From NCBI RefSeq assembly GCF_900091515.1, contig NZ_LT607410.1:6076001-6140000 (forward strand): a stretch of DNA of 64,000 bases. Direction: 5' to 3'. This DNA is from Micromonospora purpureochromogenes (GTDB taxonomy: Bacteria; Actinomycetota; Actinomycetes; Mycobacteriales; Micromonosporaceae). The first letter of the stretch is position 1. Each line of letters opens with the position of its first letter. Made by a program: the position numbers and the translations under genes. Below are positions 36,166 through 44,691 of the stretch, one piece after another. Under the pieces are notes generated by a model. That model did not search any database. It had not been told where the DNA came from and saw only the letters and a program-made list of their open reading frames with translations.

Positions 36166-37989
36166 TCAGTACAGGAAGAAGGGGGCGGTCGGGCTGCCCG
36201 GGCGGACGCCGGCCGGTGGCGGCGTCACCTCCAGCACCTGGTCGCGCCGGATGGTGTCCGGCGAGGGATACCGGTAGGCGACCCCGTTCGCCTCGTACAT
36301 GATCAGCGCGCTGGGCAGCGGCACCACCGGGTTCGTCGGGTACGCGGCCAGGTGCGTCACCCGGGCGCCCACGTCGGCCACCAGCGCGGTCTCCAGCGCG
36401 CCGTCGGTGCTCACGTAGTAGACCGCCGAACGGTCCGCCGTACCGGCCACGACCAGGGTGTTCTCCGCCGCCCAGTCGACCGCGGACAGGTCGCGCAGCG
36501 AGGTGGCCACCGCGCGGGCCGGGCCGACCGAGACCAGGCCGCCGGCCAGGTTCACCGCCGCCAGGTGGAGCTTGCCCCCGATCACCAGCGCGAGCCGGTG
36601 CCCGTCCAGTGAGCCGGCCACCGCCGTCACCCGGCCGAGGGCGGTCAACGGCACCGGAACCGTCCGGGCCCGGTCGTCGAAGCGGTAGAGCTGGCCGTCC
36701 GCGACCACCAGCCCGTACGGCTGGCCGGGGTCGAGCGAGCGCAGCCACACCGGGCGCCCGATCGCGCCGAAGGTCTGGGTGCCCCGGTGGACGCCCTCGA
36801 CCGTGTCGGTGCCGGATCCGACGGCCAGCCGCTGCCGGCCGCCCGGGGCACTGACCACCAGGGCGGCGAAAGTCCTGTCCTCGACCCGGCTGAGCCCGGC
36901 CGAGACGACGTTGCGGTTGTCGGCCGGCAGGAGCGGCACCACCCCGCTGGCCTCGCCCGGGAAGCTCAGCGCGTGGACCGCGCCGTCGTAGACGGTGAAC
37001 CGCTGCGGGGTGTCGTCGACCGGGTAGAGCGGGTGCGCCAGGCGGTGCTGCTCGAGGTCCGCGATCGCCACCCGGGACTGGTTGCGGGTGGTGAGCTGGA
37101 GCTGGCCGTCCAGCTCCGGCAGCGACCAGGCGAGCTGGATGCCGATCCTGCCCAGCTTGCGGTTGTCGTCACCCGGCAGTTCGAGGGTGACCTCCCAGCG
37201 GCCGTCCGTCTCGATCGCGTTGTTGATCAGCGCGGTGCGGTCCGGCAGGGGGCGGGCAGCCGGACGCAGCCACTCCGACGGGCCGGCGAGCAGCCACTTG
37301 ACCACCTCGCTGACCCGTCGCTCGTCCGGCACCGCCAGCGGCAGGTATCGCTGGTCGGCGACCAGGCGGGTCTGGTCGGAGTTCCAGAAGTAGACCGCCC
37401 TGGTCTGGTAGTACTCCCGCAGCGCCCCCTCGCTGAGCAGCAGCACGTTCGGCGGGTCGGTGACGAAGAGGCCGGCCTCCTCGGTGCCCTGCTGCCCGGG
37501 CGAGACGGCGCCGCGCAGGGTGAACCGGTAATCCCGCTCGGTCGCCAGCGGTGGCGCCAGGACGCCGTTGGACCGCAGCACGCCGATCTGCTGCACCCGC
37601 AGGAGCACGAAGAACAGCCCGTTGGCGTTCTCGGTGATCACCGGGCGCTCGGTCAGCCGGACCACGTTGACCGCGACCTCGCTGCCCTGCTTGTCCTGGA
37701 GGCGGCTCTTGTTCTCCGGCGCGATGAACTGCTTGACCCGCGCGTACGCCCGGTCCGGCTCGCCCGCCGCCGCGGAGAGGAAGTTGCGGACGAAGGTCTC
37801 CCGGTCGTTGCCGGCGGCCGCGCGGGCGGGCGGCTCGCTGCGGCGGAAGCTGGACGAGCCTGCCGCCACCGCCGGCCCGGACCCGTCCACCTGCACCTCG
37901 GTGTGCTCCGGGATGCCGCAGCCGGCCATGGCCAGCAGCGCGGCGCAGAGCGCCCCGGCCAGCGTCCGCCCGCGCGGCGCCGCGCTCAC
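36166..37989 (-). CDS. lpqB: LpqB lipoprotein, beta-propeller and GerMN domain
   Basis: This 607-aa secreted lipoprotein has signal peptide LAGALCAALLAMAGC, so the lipobox Cys is near residue 24. A GerMN-like sporulation/germination domain follows (RDYLPLAVPDE-type region ...VSEVVKWLLAGPSEWLRPA), and the C-terminal half is a beta-propeller with repeats such as YDGAVHALSFPG and VYYVSTDG. LpqB interacts with the sensor MtrB and modulates its output. The start is a GTG (37989) that overlaps the second mini-cistron stop. The mtrB-lpqB junction carries the 59-bp tandem repeat, which is unusual because the two genes normally overlap or almost abut. Confidence 0.93.
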   Translation of the reverse strand: MSAAPRGRTLAGALCAALLAMAGCGIPEHTEVQVDGSGPAVAAGSSSFRRSEPPARAAAGNDRETFVRNFLSAAAGEPDRAYARVKQFIAPENKSRLQDKQGSEVAVNVVRLTERPVITENANGLFFVLLRVQQIGVLRSNGVLAPPLATERDYRFTLRGAVSPGQQGTEEAGLFVTDPPNVLLLSEGALREYYQTRAVYFWNSDQTRLVADQRYLPLAVPDERRVSEVVKWLLAGPSEWLRPAARPLPDRTALINNAIETDGRWEVTLELPGDDNRKLGRIGIQLAWSLPELDGQLQLTTRNQSRVAIADLEQHRLAHPLYPVDDTPQRFTVYDGAVHALSFPGEASGVVPLLPADNRNVVSAGLSRVEDRTFAALVVSAPGGRQRLAVGSGTDTVEGVHRGTQTFGAIGRPVWLRSLDPGQPYGLVVADGQLYRFDDRARTVPVPLTALGRVTAVAGSLDGHRLALVIGGKLHLAAVNLAGGLVSVGPARAVATSLRDLSAVDWAAENTLVVAGTADRSAVYYVSTDGALETALVADVGARVTHLAAYPTNPVVPLPSALIMYEANGVAYRYPSPDTIRRDQVLEVTPPPAGVRPGSPTAPFFLY

Positions 37990-38048
37990 GGCGTCACCTC
38001 GGCTCGCGACTGCGGGGCTCGCAAAACCGGCTCACTCCTCGCGCTCAC
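37986..38048 (-). CDS. mini-cistron 2 (20 codons), relay to lpqB
   Basis: It begins with the GTG at 38048 and has 20 codons (VSARSEPVL...EVTP) and a TGA at 37986 that overlaps the lpqB GTG as GTGA. GAGGTGACGCC precedes its start. It is identical to mini-cistron 1. It would be translated only if ribosomes reinitiate; whether a stable peptide is made is unknown. Confidence 0.4.
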   Translation of the reverse strand: MSARSEPVLRAPQSRAEVTP

Positions 38049-38107
38049 GGCGTCACCTCGGCTCGCGACTGCGGGGCTCGCAAAACCGGCTCACTCCTCG
38101 CGCTCAC
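38045..38107 (-). CDS. mini-cistron 1 (20 codons), relay from mtrB
   Basis: It begins with the GTG at 38107, which overlaps the mtrB stop TGA (38106-38104), and ends at 38045 overlapping the next GTG. It has the same 20 codons as mini-cistron 2, with GAGGTGACGCC in the repeat before the following start. Without the duplication, the mtrB stop and the lpqB start would have been one GTGA. Confidence 0.4.
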   Translation of the reverse strand: MSARSEPVLRAPQSRAEVTP

Positions 38108-39846
38108 GAACGCACCTCCGCCCGGTCGTCGCCGGCGGCCGGGGCCGGCCCGATGGCCAGGGTGCCCTCGCCGACGGGGCCGATCGCCAGCAGCTCGCCG
38201 GGGCGGGGGCCGCCGAAGGGCAGCGCGGCGTCGGCCGGCACCAGCCGCAGCGGCGAGGTGGTGAGTCGGTCCCCGGCGCGGGCCGGCAGGGTGAGCCGGA
38301 ACTGGGCGCCCTGCCCGGGCGCGCCCCACGCCTCCAGCCAGCCGCCGTGCAGCCGGGCGTCCTCCAGGCTGATCGACAGGCCCAGGCCCGTCCCGCCGGT
38401 CTGCCGGGCGCGGGACGGGTCGGCCCGCCAGAAGCGGTTGAAGACCAACTTCTCCTCCCCCGGCTTGAGCCCGACGCCGTGGTCGCGCACCGTGATCGCG
38501 ACGGCGGTCTGGTCCATGCCGAGGGTGATCAGCACCGGCTTCGCCTCGCCGTGCTCGACCGCGTTGCCGACCAGGTTGCGCAGCACCCGCTCGACCCGGC
38601 GGGGGTCGACCTCGGCGATGACCGGCGTGGTCGGCACATCGAGGTGGATCGGCACGCCGGCCCGCTCGGCCAGGCCGGCCAGCCGGTCGGCGACCCGGTG
38701 CACCACCGGCACCAGGTCGGTCGGCTCGGCGTCGAGCATGGCGAAGCCGGCGTCGAAGCGGCTGATCTCCAGCAGGTCGGTGAGCAGCTCCTCGAACCGG
38801 TCCAGCTCGGCCTGGAGCAGCTCGGCGCTGCGGGCGACGGCCGGGTCGAACTCGTCGCGCTCGGCGAAGATCAGGTCGGCGGCCATCCGGACGGTGGTGA
38901 GCGGGGTACGCAGCTCGTGCGACACGTCCGAGGTGAACCGGCGCTGCAGCCGGGACATCTCCTCCAGCCGGAGGATCTGCCGTTGCAGGTTGGTCGCCAT
39001 CTGGTTGAACGAGGCGGCCAGCAGGGCCAGGTCGTCCTCGCCGTTGACCACCATCCGCTGGTCGAGCAGGCCGGCGGAGAGTCGCTGGGCGGTCCGGGCG
39101 GCCACCCGTACCGGGGTCACCACGAGGCGGGTGACCAGGGCGGCGAGCAGGCCGAGCAGCAGCACCAGGGCCACCCCGGTGGCGAGCACGGTGGCCCGGG
39201 CGTCGGCGGCGGTGGCGTCCTGTCGGGTCAGCGGCACCAGGTAGTAGAGCTCCAGCTGGCCGAAGCGGGTCGGCACCGGCGAGCCGTACACCAGGTACTT
39301 GGTCGTCGGGCCGCCGAGCCGGCCGGTGCGGATCTGGTGGGCGACCTTGCCGTCCGCGACGGCGGCCCGCAGCTCCCGGCTGATCAGCGGCCGGACATCC
39401 GTCGCCGGCGAGGTCCGGGTGCCGATGATCCCCGCGTAGCTGTCCGCGGTGATCGCCACGACCACCCCGCTGGTCTGCTGCGGGTCGCCCCCGGCCAGGT
39501 AGTTGACCGTGCCCTCGATGGTGTCCTGGAGCTGGGCCTCCTGCGGCTGGCTGTAGAGGTTGAACTGCTTCGCCGAGTAGTCGCTGCCGCTGCGCAGCCG
39601 CAGCAGCACGTCGGTCTGGGCGTTCTCCACCAGGATGTTGGTGATCTTGTCGGCGATCAGGTAGGCGAAGCCGCCGACCAGCAGGCTGGAGGCCACCAGC
39701 GTGATGGTGACCACCCGCACCTGCAACGACCGGCGCCAGGTCTGGTGCAGGCCGAGGCCCTGAACCACCAGGGCACGGCAGAGCACCCGCGCGGCGGGTC
39801 GCCAGCCGGCGGGGGTCCGGGAGTGGGGGGTCGGGGAACTGGTCAC
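38104..39846 (-). CDS. mtrB: sensor histidine kinase MtrB
   Basis: This 580-aa kinase has a first membrane helix (VVTITLVASSLLVGGFAYLIADKI), an extracellular domain, a second helix (TVLATGVALVLLLGLLAALVTRLVVTPV), a HAMP domain, and the H box RRFTSDVSHELRTPLTTVRMAAD with phospho-His near residue 310. The ATPase has N (RNLVGNAVEH), G1 (VRDHGVGL), F (FNRFWRADPSRARQTGGTGLGLSI) and G2 boxes. It phosphorylates MtrA and links division, envelope stress and osmotic balance. The start is a GTG, and the gene is 12 bases from the mtrA stop. The C-terminal tail is Pro/Gly-rich and ends in the repeat region. Confidence 0.96.
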   Translation of the reverse strand: MTSSPTPHSRTPAGWRPAARVLCRALVVQGLGLHQTWRRSLQVRVVTITLVASSLLVGGFAYLIADKITNILVENAQTDVLLRLRSGSDYSAKQFNLYSQPQEAQLQDTIEGTVNYLAGGDPQQTSGVVVAITADSYAGIIGTRTSPATDVRPLISRELRAAVADGKVAHQIRTGRLGGPTTKYLVYGSPVPTRFGQLELYYLVPLTRQDATAADARATVLATGVALVLLLGLLAALVTRLVVTPVRVAARTAQRLSAGLLDQRMVVNGEDDLALLAASFNQMATNLQRQILRLEEMSRLQRRFTSDVSHELRTPLTTVRMAADLIFAERDEFDPAVARSAELLQAELDRFEELLTDLLEISRFDAGFAMLDAEPTDLVPVVHRVADRLAGLAERAGVPIHLDVPTTPVIAEVDPRRVERVLRNLVGNAVEHGEAKPVLITLGMDQTAVAITVRDHGVGLKPGEEKLVFNRFWRADPSRARQTGGTGLGLSISLEDARLHGGWLEAWGAPGQGAQFRLTLPARAGDRLTTSPLRLVPADAALPFGGPRPGELLAIGPVGEGTLAIGPAPAAGDDRAEVRS

Positions 39847-39858
39847 GGTGCGACCAGG

Positions 39859-40548
39859 CTATCCGGTACCCGCCTTGTAGCCCACGCCCCGAACGGTGAG
39901 GATGATTTCCGGGCGCTCCGGGTCCGGCTCGATCTTGGCGCGCAGCCGCTGCACGTGCACGTTCACCAGCCGGGTGTCGGCGGCGTGCCGGTAGCCCCAG
40001 ACCTGCTCCAGCAGCACCTCGCGGGTGAAGACCTGGCGCGGCTTGCGGGCGAGCGCGACCAGCAGGTCGAACTCCAGCGGCGTCAGCTTCACCTCCTCGC
40101 TGTCCCGGCTGACCGTGTGCGCCGGCACGTCGATGGTGATCTGGTTGCCGGGCGGCCCGATCGTCAACATCTCCGGGGCGACGTCCTCGCCGCGGCGCAG
40201 CCGGGCCCGCATCCGGGCGACCAGCTCCTTGGGCTTGAACGGCTTGACCACGTAGTCGTCGGCGCCGGACTCCAGGCCGAGGACCACGTCGACGGTGTCG
40301 CTCTTGGCGGTCAGCATCACGATCGGCACGCCGGATTCGGTGCGGATCGCCCGGGCCACGTCGATACCGCTCATACCGGGCAACATCAGGTCGAGCAGCA
40401 CGATGTCGGGTCGATTGTCCCGGAACGCGGCCAACGCCCGTTCCCCGTCGGCGACGAACGAGGGCAGGAAACCCTCGCTGCGCAGGACGATGCCGAGCAT
40501 CTCGGCGAGCGCGGGGTCGTCGTCGACCACCAGTACCCGGGCTCTCAT
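39859..40548 (-). CDS. mtrA: response regulator MtrA
   Basis: This 229-aa OmpR-type regulator has a receiver (RVLVVDDDPALAEMLGIVL; Asp53 in VLLDLMLPG; Lys in MLTAKSD) and a winged helix (VKLTPLEFDLLVALARKPRQVFTREVLLEQVWGYRHAADTRLVNVHVQRLRAKIE). It is the essential partner of MtrB in mycobacteria. I chose ATG 40548. No ribosome site precedes it; ACATAAAT a few bases upstream might be a -10 element of a near-leaderless mRNA. The longer frame to 40692 lies in the promoter region. Confidence 0.96.
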   Translation of the reverse strand: MRARVLVVDDDPALAEMLGIVLRSEGFLPSFVADGERALAAFRDNRPDIVLLDLMLPGMSGIDVARAIRTESGVPIVMLTAKSDTVDVVLGLESGADDYVVKPFKPKELVARMRARLRRGEDVAPEMLTIGPPGNQITIDVPAHTVSRDSEEVKLTPLEFDLLVALARKPRQVFTREVLLEQVWGYRHAADTRLVNVHVQRLRAKIEPDPERPEIILTVRGVGYKAGTG

Positions 40549-40773
40549 GGGATTTATGTTTCCATCCCCGTTCAGTTCGGTGGGATCGGCGTCACCCGGC
40601 ACGGTACTGCCGTGGGTGGTGTCACCGCACGTCCCACGCGGAAGATCGCCGCCGAAGGTCATCCGCGAGGGCCGCGCGGCGTGCGGGTCCACCCGATCGG
40701 ACGGGCCGTGTCACCATGATCCCCCGGGTGGCCCGCCGCCCGCCACCGAGACCCGTCAGGAGCAGGAGTACGC

Positions 40774-41625
40774 GTGCCCGACGTCGGCCCGACCGCCGTG
40801 CTCCCGAGGCGCCCGCTCACCGTCGGCGAGCTGCTCGACTCGGCCGTGCTGCTGCTGCGTACCCAGGGCCGGCTGCTGCTCCCGCTGGGCGCCCTGTTCG
40901 CCGTCGGCGAGCAGCTCCTGCTCCACCCGCTGCGGCTGGCCGCCGGCGTCGAACCGCCGAGCTGGCTGCTGGGCGGCGACGGGATCGCCGCGCTGTGGTT
41001 CCTGCTGGCCGTGGGCGCGGCGAGCGAGGCGGCGATCGTCACCCTGCTCGGCAACCCGGCCGCCCGGGCCGCCGGCGCCGCCCTGCTCGGCCGCCGCGCC
41101 GGCGTACGCGAGCTGCTCCGGCCCCGGAATGCCCGCTACGGCGCCACCCTGCTCCTCGCGCTCCTGGTCGGCCTCGTCGTCATGCTCGCCGGCCTGATGG
41201 GCCCCCTCTGGTTCTTCGCGTACGCCCTGTTCGGCTCCGTCGCGGCCGCGCTGGCGGTGGACCGGGTGCCGGTGGAGCGGGCGGTCGGCCGCGCGGCGCG
41301 GCTCGCCGCGCGCGGCGGCGGGCAGGCCGGCGCCGTCCGGCTGCTCGGCTACCTCGGCTGGTGGATCCTGCGGGTCGGCCTCGGCCTGGGCGTCCTCACC
41401 GGGCTCGACTCCCTCGACCTGATCGATCTCGGCGACCCGGCCCTGGCCCAGGTCGCCGCCATCACGGTCTGGGCCGGCGTGAACACCGTCGCCTACCCGG
41501 CGCTGGCCTGCCTGGACGCGGTGATCCACCTGGACAACCGGATGCGCACCGAGGGCCTCGACATCCGGCTCGCCCGCTCCCCGGCCGGCCTCGCCGAGCC
41601 CGTCCTGCTGGCGGCCGACCGATGA
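40774..41625 (+). CDS. polytopic membrane protein, first gene of the MoxR/DUF58 operon
   Basis: This 283-aa protein starts at GTG 40774 (AGGAGCAGGAG upstream). It has about five hydrophobic segments (WFLLAVGAASEAAIVTLLG; ARYGATLLLALLVGLVVMLAGLMG; RLLGYLGWWILRVGLGLGVLT; AQVAAITVWAGVNTVAYPALACLDAVIHL). It resembles the glycerophosphodiester-phosphodiesterase membrane-domain superfamily, without enzyme motifs. Its stop overlaps the DUF4129 gene as ATGA. The cluster order is the same as in other actinobacteria. Confidence 0.8.
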   Translation: MPDVGPTAVLPRRPLTVGELLDSAVLLLRTQGRLLLPLGALFAVGEQLLLHPLRLAAGVEPPSWLLGGDGIAALWFLLAVGAASEAAIVTLLGNPAARAAGAALLGRRAGVRELLRPRNARYGATLLLALLVGLVVMLAGLMGPLWFFAYALFGSVAAALAVDRVPVERAVGRAARLAARGGGQAGAVRLLGYLGWWILRVGLGLGVLTGLDSLDLIDLGDPALAQVAAITVWAGVNTVAYPALACLDAVIHLDNRMRTEGLDIRLARSPAGLAEPVLLAADR

Positions 41626-42296
41626 GCTTCAGCCGCTGGTGGACCGAGGCAACCGCCGCGCTCGGCGACCTGCTGCCGCTGCCGCTGGCGGCGCTGCTGC
41701 TCCTGCTGGCCGCCGGGTTGGCCGCGCTGGCCTGGTACCACTGGCCGGCGTGGGTGCCGCGCCGGCTGCCCCGGCTCCGCCGACGCCGCCTCCGGCTGCC
41801 CGGACTCCGTCTCCGGCTGCCGCGACTCCGCTTCCGGCTACCCCGATTCCGCTTCCGGCTGCCCCGGCTCCGCTTCCGGCTGCCCCGCTGGCGGCGACGC
41901 CGCCGGACCCGGCCCGCTGCCGAGACCCCGGAGCTGCCCCGGCCCCGGGCGGGCGACGCGGCACCGGCCCCCGGGCCGGCGCTCTCCCTGGCCGACCGGC
42001 TGGCCGCCGAGGGCCGCTTCGCCGAGGCGGTACGGGAACGGCTGCGCGGCATGGTCCGCCGGCTGGTCGCCACCGGGGCGGTCGAGCAGCGCCCCGGCAT
42101 GACCGTCACCGAGCTGACCGAGGCGGCGGCCCGCAACCGGCCCCCGGTCGACCCGACGCTCCGCGCGGCGGGCACGATCTTCTCCGAGCTCTGGTACGCC
42201 CGGCGTACCGCCTCCGCCGAACACGACCGGCGGATGCGGGAGCTCGCCGACGAACTGGACCGGGTGCTCGCCGGCGCTCCGGAGGAGCCGCGATGA
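41622..42296 (+). CDS. DUF4129 domain membrane protein with Arg/Leu/Pro heptad repeats
   Basis: This 224-aa protein has one membrane helix (DLLPLPLAALLLLLAAGLAALAWYHWPAW, residues 16-44). Five seven-residue repeats of type (L/F)RLP(R/G)xR follow at residues 57-91, encoded by a 21-bp tandem repeat. The C-terminal DUF4129 domain is ADRLAAEGRFAEAVRERLRGMVRRLVATGAVEQRPGMTVTELTEAA, with FSELWYARR near the end. DUF4129 proteins occur with MoxR, DUF58 and transglutaminase-like genes. The heptads make a strongly cationic juxtamembrane arm. It overlaps both neighbours by four bases. Confidence 0.88.
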   Translation: MSFSRWWTEATAALGDLLPLPLAALLLLLAAGLAALAWYHWPAWVPRRLPRLRRRRLRLPGLRLRLPRLRFRLPRFRFRLPRLRFRLPRWRRRRRTRPAAETPELPRPRAGDAAPAPGPALSLADRLAAEGRFAEAVRERLRGMVRRLVATGAVEQRPGMTVTELTEAAARNRPPVDPTLRAAGTIFSELWYARRTASAEHDRRMRELADELDRVLAGAPEEPR

Positions 42297-43702
42297 CCGC
42301 CACCGCCGCACCGCCGGCCGCCCCCTCGACCGCCCCGCCCCCGCCCCGGCGGCGACGCCGCTGGCCCCGGCTGGTGATCCCGTTCGCGCTGGCCGCCGCG
42401 CTGCTCACGATCACCGTGGTCACCCACTCGGTCGACCAGCCCGACGCCACCGAGCGGGGCTACCTCTCCCCGGTGGCGACCGGCGACGACGGCGGCAGCC
42501 GGCTGGCCGAGGCGCTGCGCGGGCAGGGCGTCACCGTGCAGCGGGAGACGGACACCCTGCGCGCCCTGCTGGCGCTCGACAACGGGCCGGCGACGCTCTT
42601 CGTGCCGGCGCCGGAGCTGCTGCACCCGGACACCGTCGGCGCGCTGGGCGAGCTGCCGGCCGGCCGCCGGCTCGTCCTGGTCGACCCGTCCCTGCGGGTA
42701 CTGGAGTCGGTGGACCTGCCGGTGGTGCGGGCCGACCGACGCTGGGCCACCCGGGCCGTCGCCCCGGACGCCGACGGGGTGCCCTGCCCGCTGCCCGAGG
42801 CCGCCCGGGCCGGCACCGCCGCCGCCCAGCTTCAGCGGTACGCCCCGCGGGCCGATTTCGCGGCCCCCCTGCACACCTGCTACTCCGGCGGGCTGGTGCA
42901 CCTGGCCTGGGCGGCCGACGTGGTGGTGATCGGCGCCGGCGACCCGTTCCGCAACGACCGGATCGGCGAGTGGGGCAACCAGGCGCTGGCCACCGGGCTG
43001 CTCGGCGGCCACGGCCGGGTGGTCTGGCTCGACCTGGACGGCCCCGCCCCGCCCCCGCACTTCGGCACCGGCAGCAGCGGCGAACCCGCCTGGTCGCCCA
43101 CCCCCGGCGGCTCGACCACCTACGGCGGCGGTGACGGCAACGGCGGGCAGCCCGGCGACGGCTACCCGGGCGACTCCGGCGACTCCGGCGACCCGTCCGC
43201 CGACGACGACCAGGACCAGGGGCAGGCCCAACCGCCGGACCGGCAAAACCCGCTCTGGGCGGCGTTCCCCGCCTGGTTCTGGGCGCTGCTGGTGCAGCTC
43301 GCGCTGGCGGCGCTGCTGGTGGTGCTCTGGCGGGCCCGCCGGCTCGGCCCGCCGGTCGCCGAGCCGCTGCCGGTGCGGGTGCGCTCCGCCGAGACGGTCC
43401 TCGGCCGGGCGCGGCTCTACCAGCGCGCCCGCGCCCGTGGCCCGGCCGCCGAGACGCTGCGCGCCGCCGCGCTCGACCGGCTCGCCACCCGGCTCAACCT
43501 GCCCGCCACCAGCCCGCCCGCGGAGGTGGCCGCGCTGGTCGCCGCGCGGACCGGTGGCAGCACCGACGAGGCGTACGAGCTGCTGTACGGCGGGGAGCCG
43601 TCCTCCGACGCCGAACTGCTGGCACTGGCCCGGTCGCTGGACCGGGTGACCCGTACGGTCGCGGCACCCCCCGACCACCCGACCGAAGGAGACCTCCGGT
43701 GA
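42293..43702 (+). CDS. DUF4350 domain membrane protein
   Basis: This 469-aa protein has a Pro/Arg N-terminus, one membrane helix (LVIPFALAAALLTITVVT), and the DUF4350 region (SRLAEALRGQGVTVQRETDTLRALLALDNGPATLFVPAP), which has a glutamine-amidotransferase-like fold, in an extracellular position. An acidic Gly/Asp linker and a second membrane helix (WFWALLVQLALAALLVVLWRARR) follow, then a cytosolic tail. The arrangement fits an extracellular sensor or effector next to the MoxR/DUF58 pair. It overlaps the next start as GTGA. Confidence 0.85.
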   Translation: MTATAAPPAAPSTAPPPPRRRRRWPRLVIPFALAAALLTITVVTHSVDQPDATERGYLSPVATGDDGGSRLAEALRGQGVTVQRETDTLRALLALDNGPATLFVPAPELLHPDTVGALGELPAGRRLVLVDPSLRVLESVDLPVVRADRRWATRAVAPDADGVPCPLPEAARAGTAAAQLQRYAPRADFAAPLHTCYSGGLVHLAWAADVVVIGAGDPFRNDRIGEWGNQALATGLLGGHGRVVWLDLDGPAPPPHFGTGSSGEPAWSPTPGGSTTYGGGDGNGGQPGDGYPGDSGDSGDPSADDDQDQGQAQPPDRQNPLWAAFPAWFWALLVQLALAALLVVLWRARRLGPPVAEPLPVRVRSAETVLGRARLYQRARARGPAAETLRAAALDRLATRLNLPATSPPAEVAALVAARTGGSTDEAYELLYGGEPSSDAELLALARSLDRVTRTVAAPPDHPTEGDLR

Positions 43703-44691
43703 CCCACCCCGTCGCATCCGCCGCGACCGCGACCGCCGACGCGGACGACGCCCGTGCCGCCCTGCACCGGCTGCGCGCCGAGGTGGCCAAGGCGGTCGTC
43801 GGGCAGGACGCCGTGGTCACCGGGCTGGTGATCGCGCTGCTCTGCCGGGGACACGTGCTGCTGGAGGGCGTACCGGGAGTGGCCAAGACGCTGCTGATCC
43901 GGACGGTCGCCGCGGCGCTGGACCTGGATTCCAAGCGGGTGCAGTTCACCCCCGACCTGATGCCGGGCGACGTCACCGGGTCGCTGATCTTCGACCCGCA
44001 CACCGCCGCCTTCACCTTCCGGGAGGGGCCGGTCTTCACCAACCTGCTGCTCGCCGACGAGATCAACCGGACCCCGCCGAAGACCCAGTCGGCGCTGCTG
44101 GAGGTCATGGAGGAGCGGCAGGTCTCCGTCGAGGGCGCCCGCCGGCCGCTGCCCGACCCGTTCATCGTCGCCGCCACCCAGAACCCCATCGAGTACGAGG
44201 GCACGTACCCGCTGCCGGAGGCGCAGCTGGACCGTTTCCTGCTGAAGCTCACCGTGCCGCTGCCCACCCGGGACGAGGAGCTGGGCGTGCTGCGGGCCCA
44301 CCACGCCGGCTTCGACCCGCGGAACCTGGCCGCCGCCGGCGTACGACCGGTCGCCACCGCCGCCGACCTGGCCGCCGCCCGGGAGGCGGTCGGCCGGGTG
44401 TACGTCGCCGAGGCCGTCCTCGGCTACATCGTGGACCTGTGCCGGGCCACCCGGGCCACCCCGGCGCTGGAGCTGGGCGCCTCGCCCCGGGGCGCGACGG
44501 CCCTGCTCAACACCGCGAAGGCGTGGGCCTGGCTGGCCGGGCGCGACCACGTCACCCCGGACGACGTCAAGGCCACCGCCCGGCCGACGCTGCGGCACCG
44601 GCTGCGGCTGCGCCCCGAGGTGGAGCTGGAGGGCGTCGGCGTGGACGCGGTGCTGGACACGGTGCTCGCCACCGTGCCGACGCCGCGATGA
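43699..44691 (+). CDS. MoxR-family AAA+ ATPase
   Basis: This 330-aa protein has Walker A GVPGVAKT, Walker B LLADEINRTPPKTQSALLEVMEERQVSV and the sensor IVAATQNPIEYEGTYPLPEAQLDRFLLKL. MoxR ATPases are chaperone-like and often work with DUF58/VWA proteins for maturation or stress resistance. The start is a GTG with GGAGACC upstream, overlapping the preceding stop. The downstream gene overlaps as ATGA, so the ATPase and the DUF58 protein are coupled. Confidence 0.96.
   Translation: MTHPVASAATATADADDARAALHRLRAEVAKAVVGQDAVVTGLVIALLCRGHVLLEGVPGVAKTLLIRTVAAALDLDSKRVQFTPDLMPGDVTGSLIFDPHTAAFTFREGPVFTNLLLADEINRTPPKTQSALLEVMEERQVSVEGARRPLPDPFIVAATQNPIEYEGTYPLPEAQLDRFLLKLTVPLPTRDEELGVLRAHHAGFDPRNLAAAGVRPVATAADLAAAREAVGRVYVAEAVLGYIVDLCRATRATPALELGASPRGATALLNTAKAWAWLAGRDHVTPDDVKATARPTLRHRLRLRPEVELEGVGVDAVLDTVLATVPTPR

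Larger units (their letters stand above)
37981..38108. repeat. 59-bp tandem duplication between mtrB and lpqB
   Basis: Two perfect copies (37981-38039, 38040-38098) are followed by the first bases of a third (38099-38108). Each copy begins with the GTGAGCGCG of the lpqB start region on the minus strand and contains GAGGTGACGCC, a ribosome site, before the next GTG. Between copies there are no spacers as in CRISPR. Confidence 0.92.

Noticed and set aside
37981..38108. Possible CRISPR-like array
   Set aside because: The copies are directly adjacent with no spacers, and no cas genes exist in the window.
36787..40719. Very long plus-strand frame opposite lpqB, mtrB and mtrA
   Set aside because: It is a shadow frame caused by high GC. 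Composition is rich in Gly/Arg/Val/His with no domain, and three well-known genes lie on the other strand.
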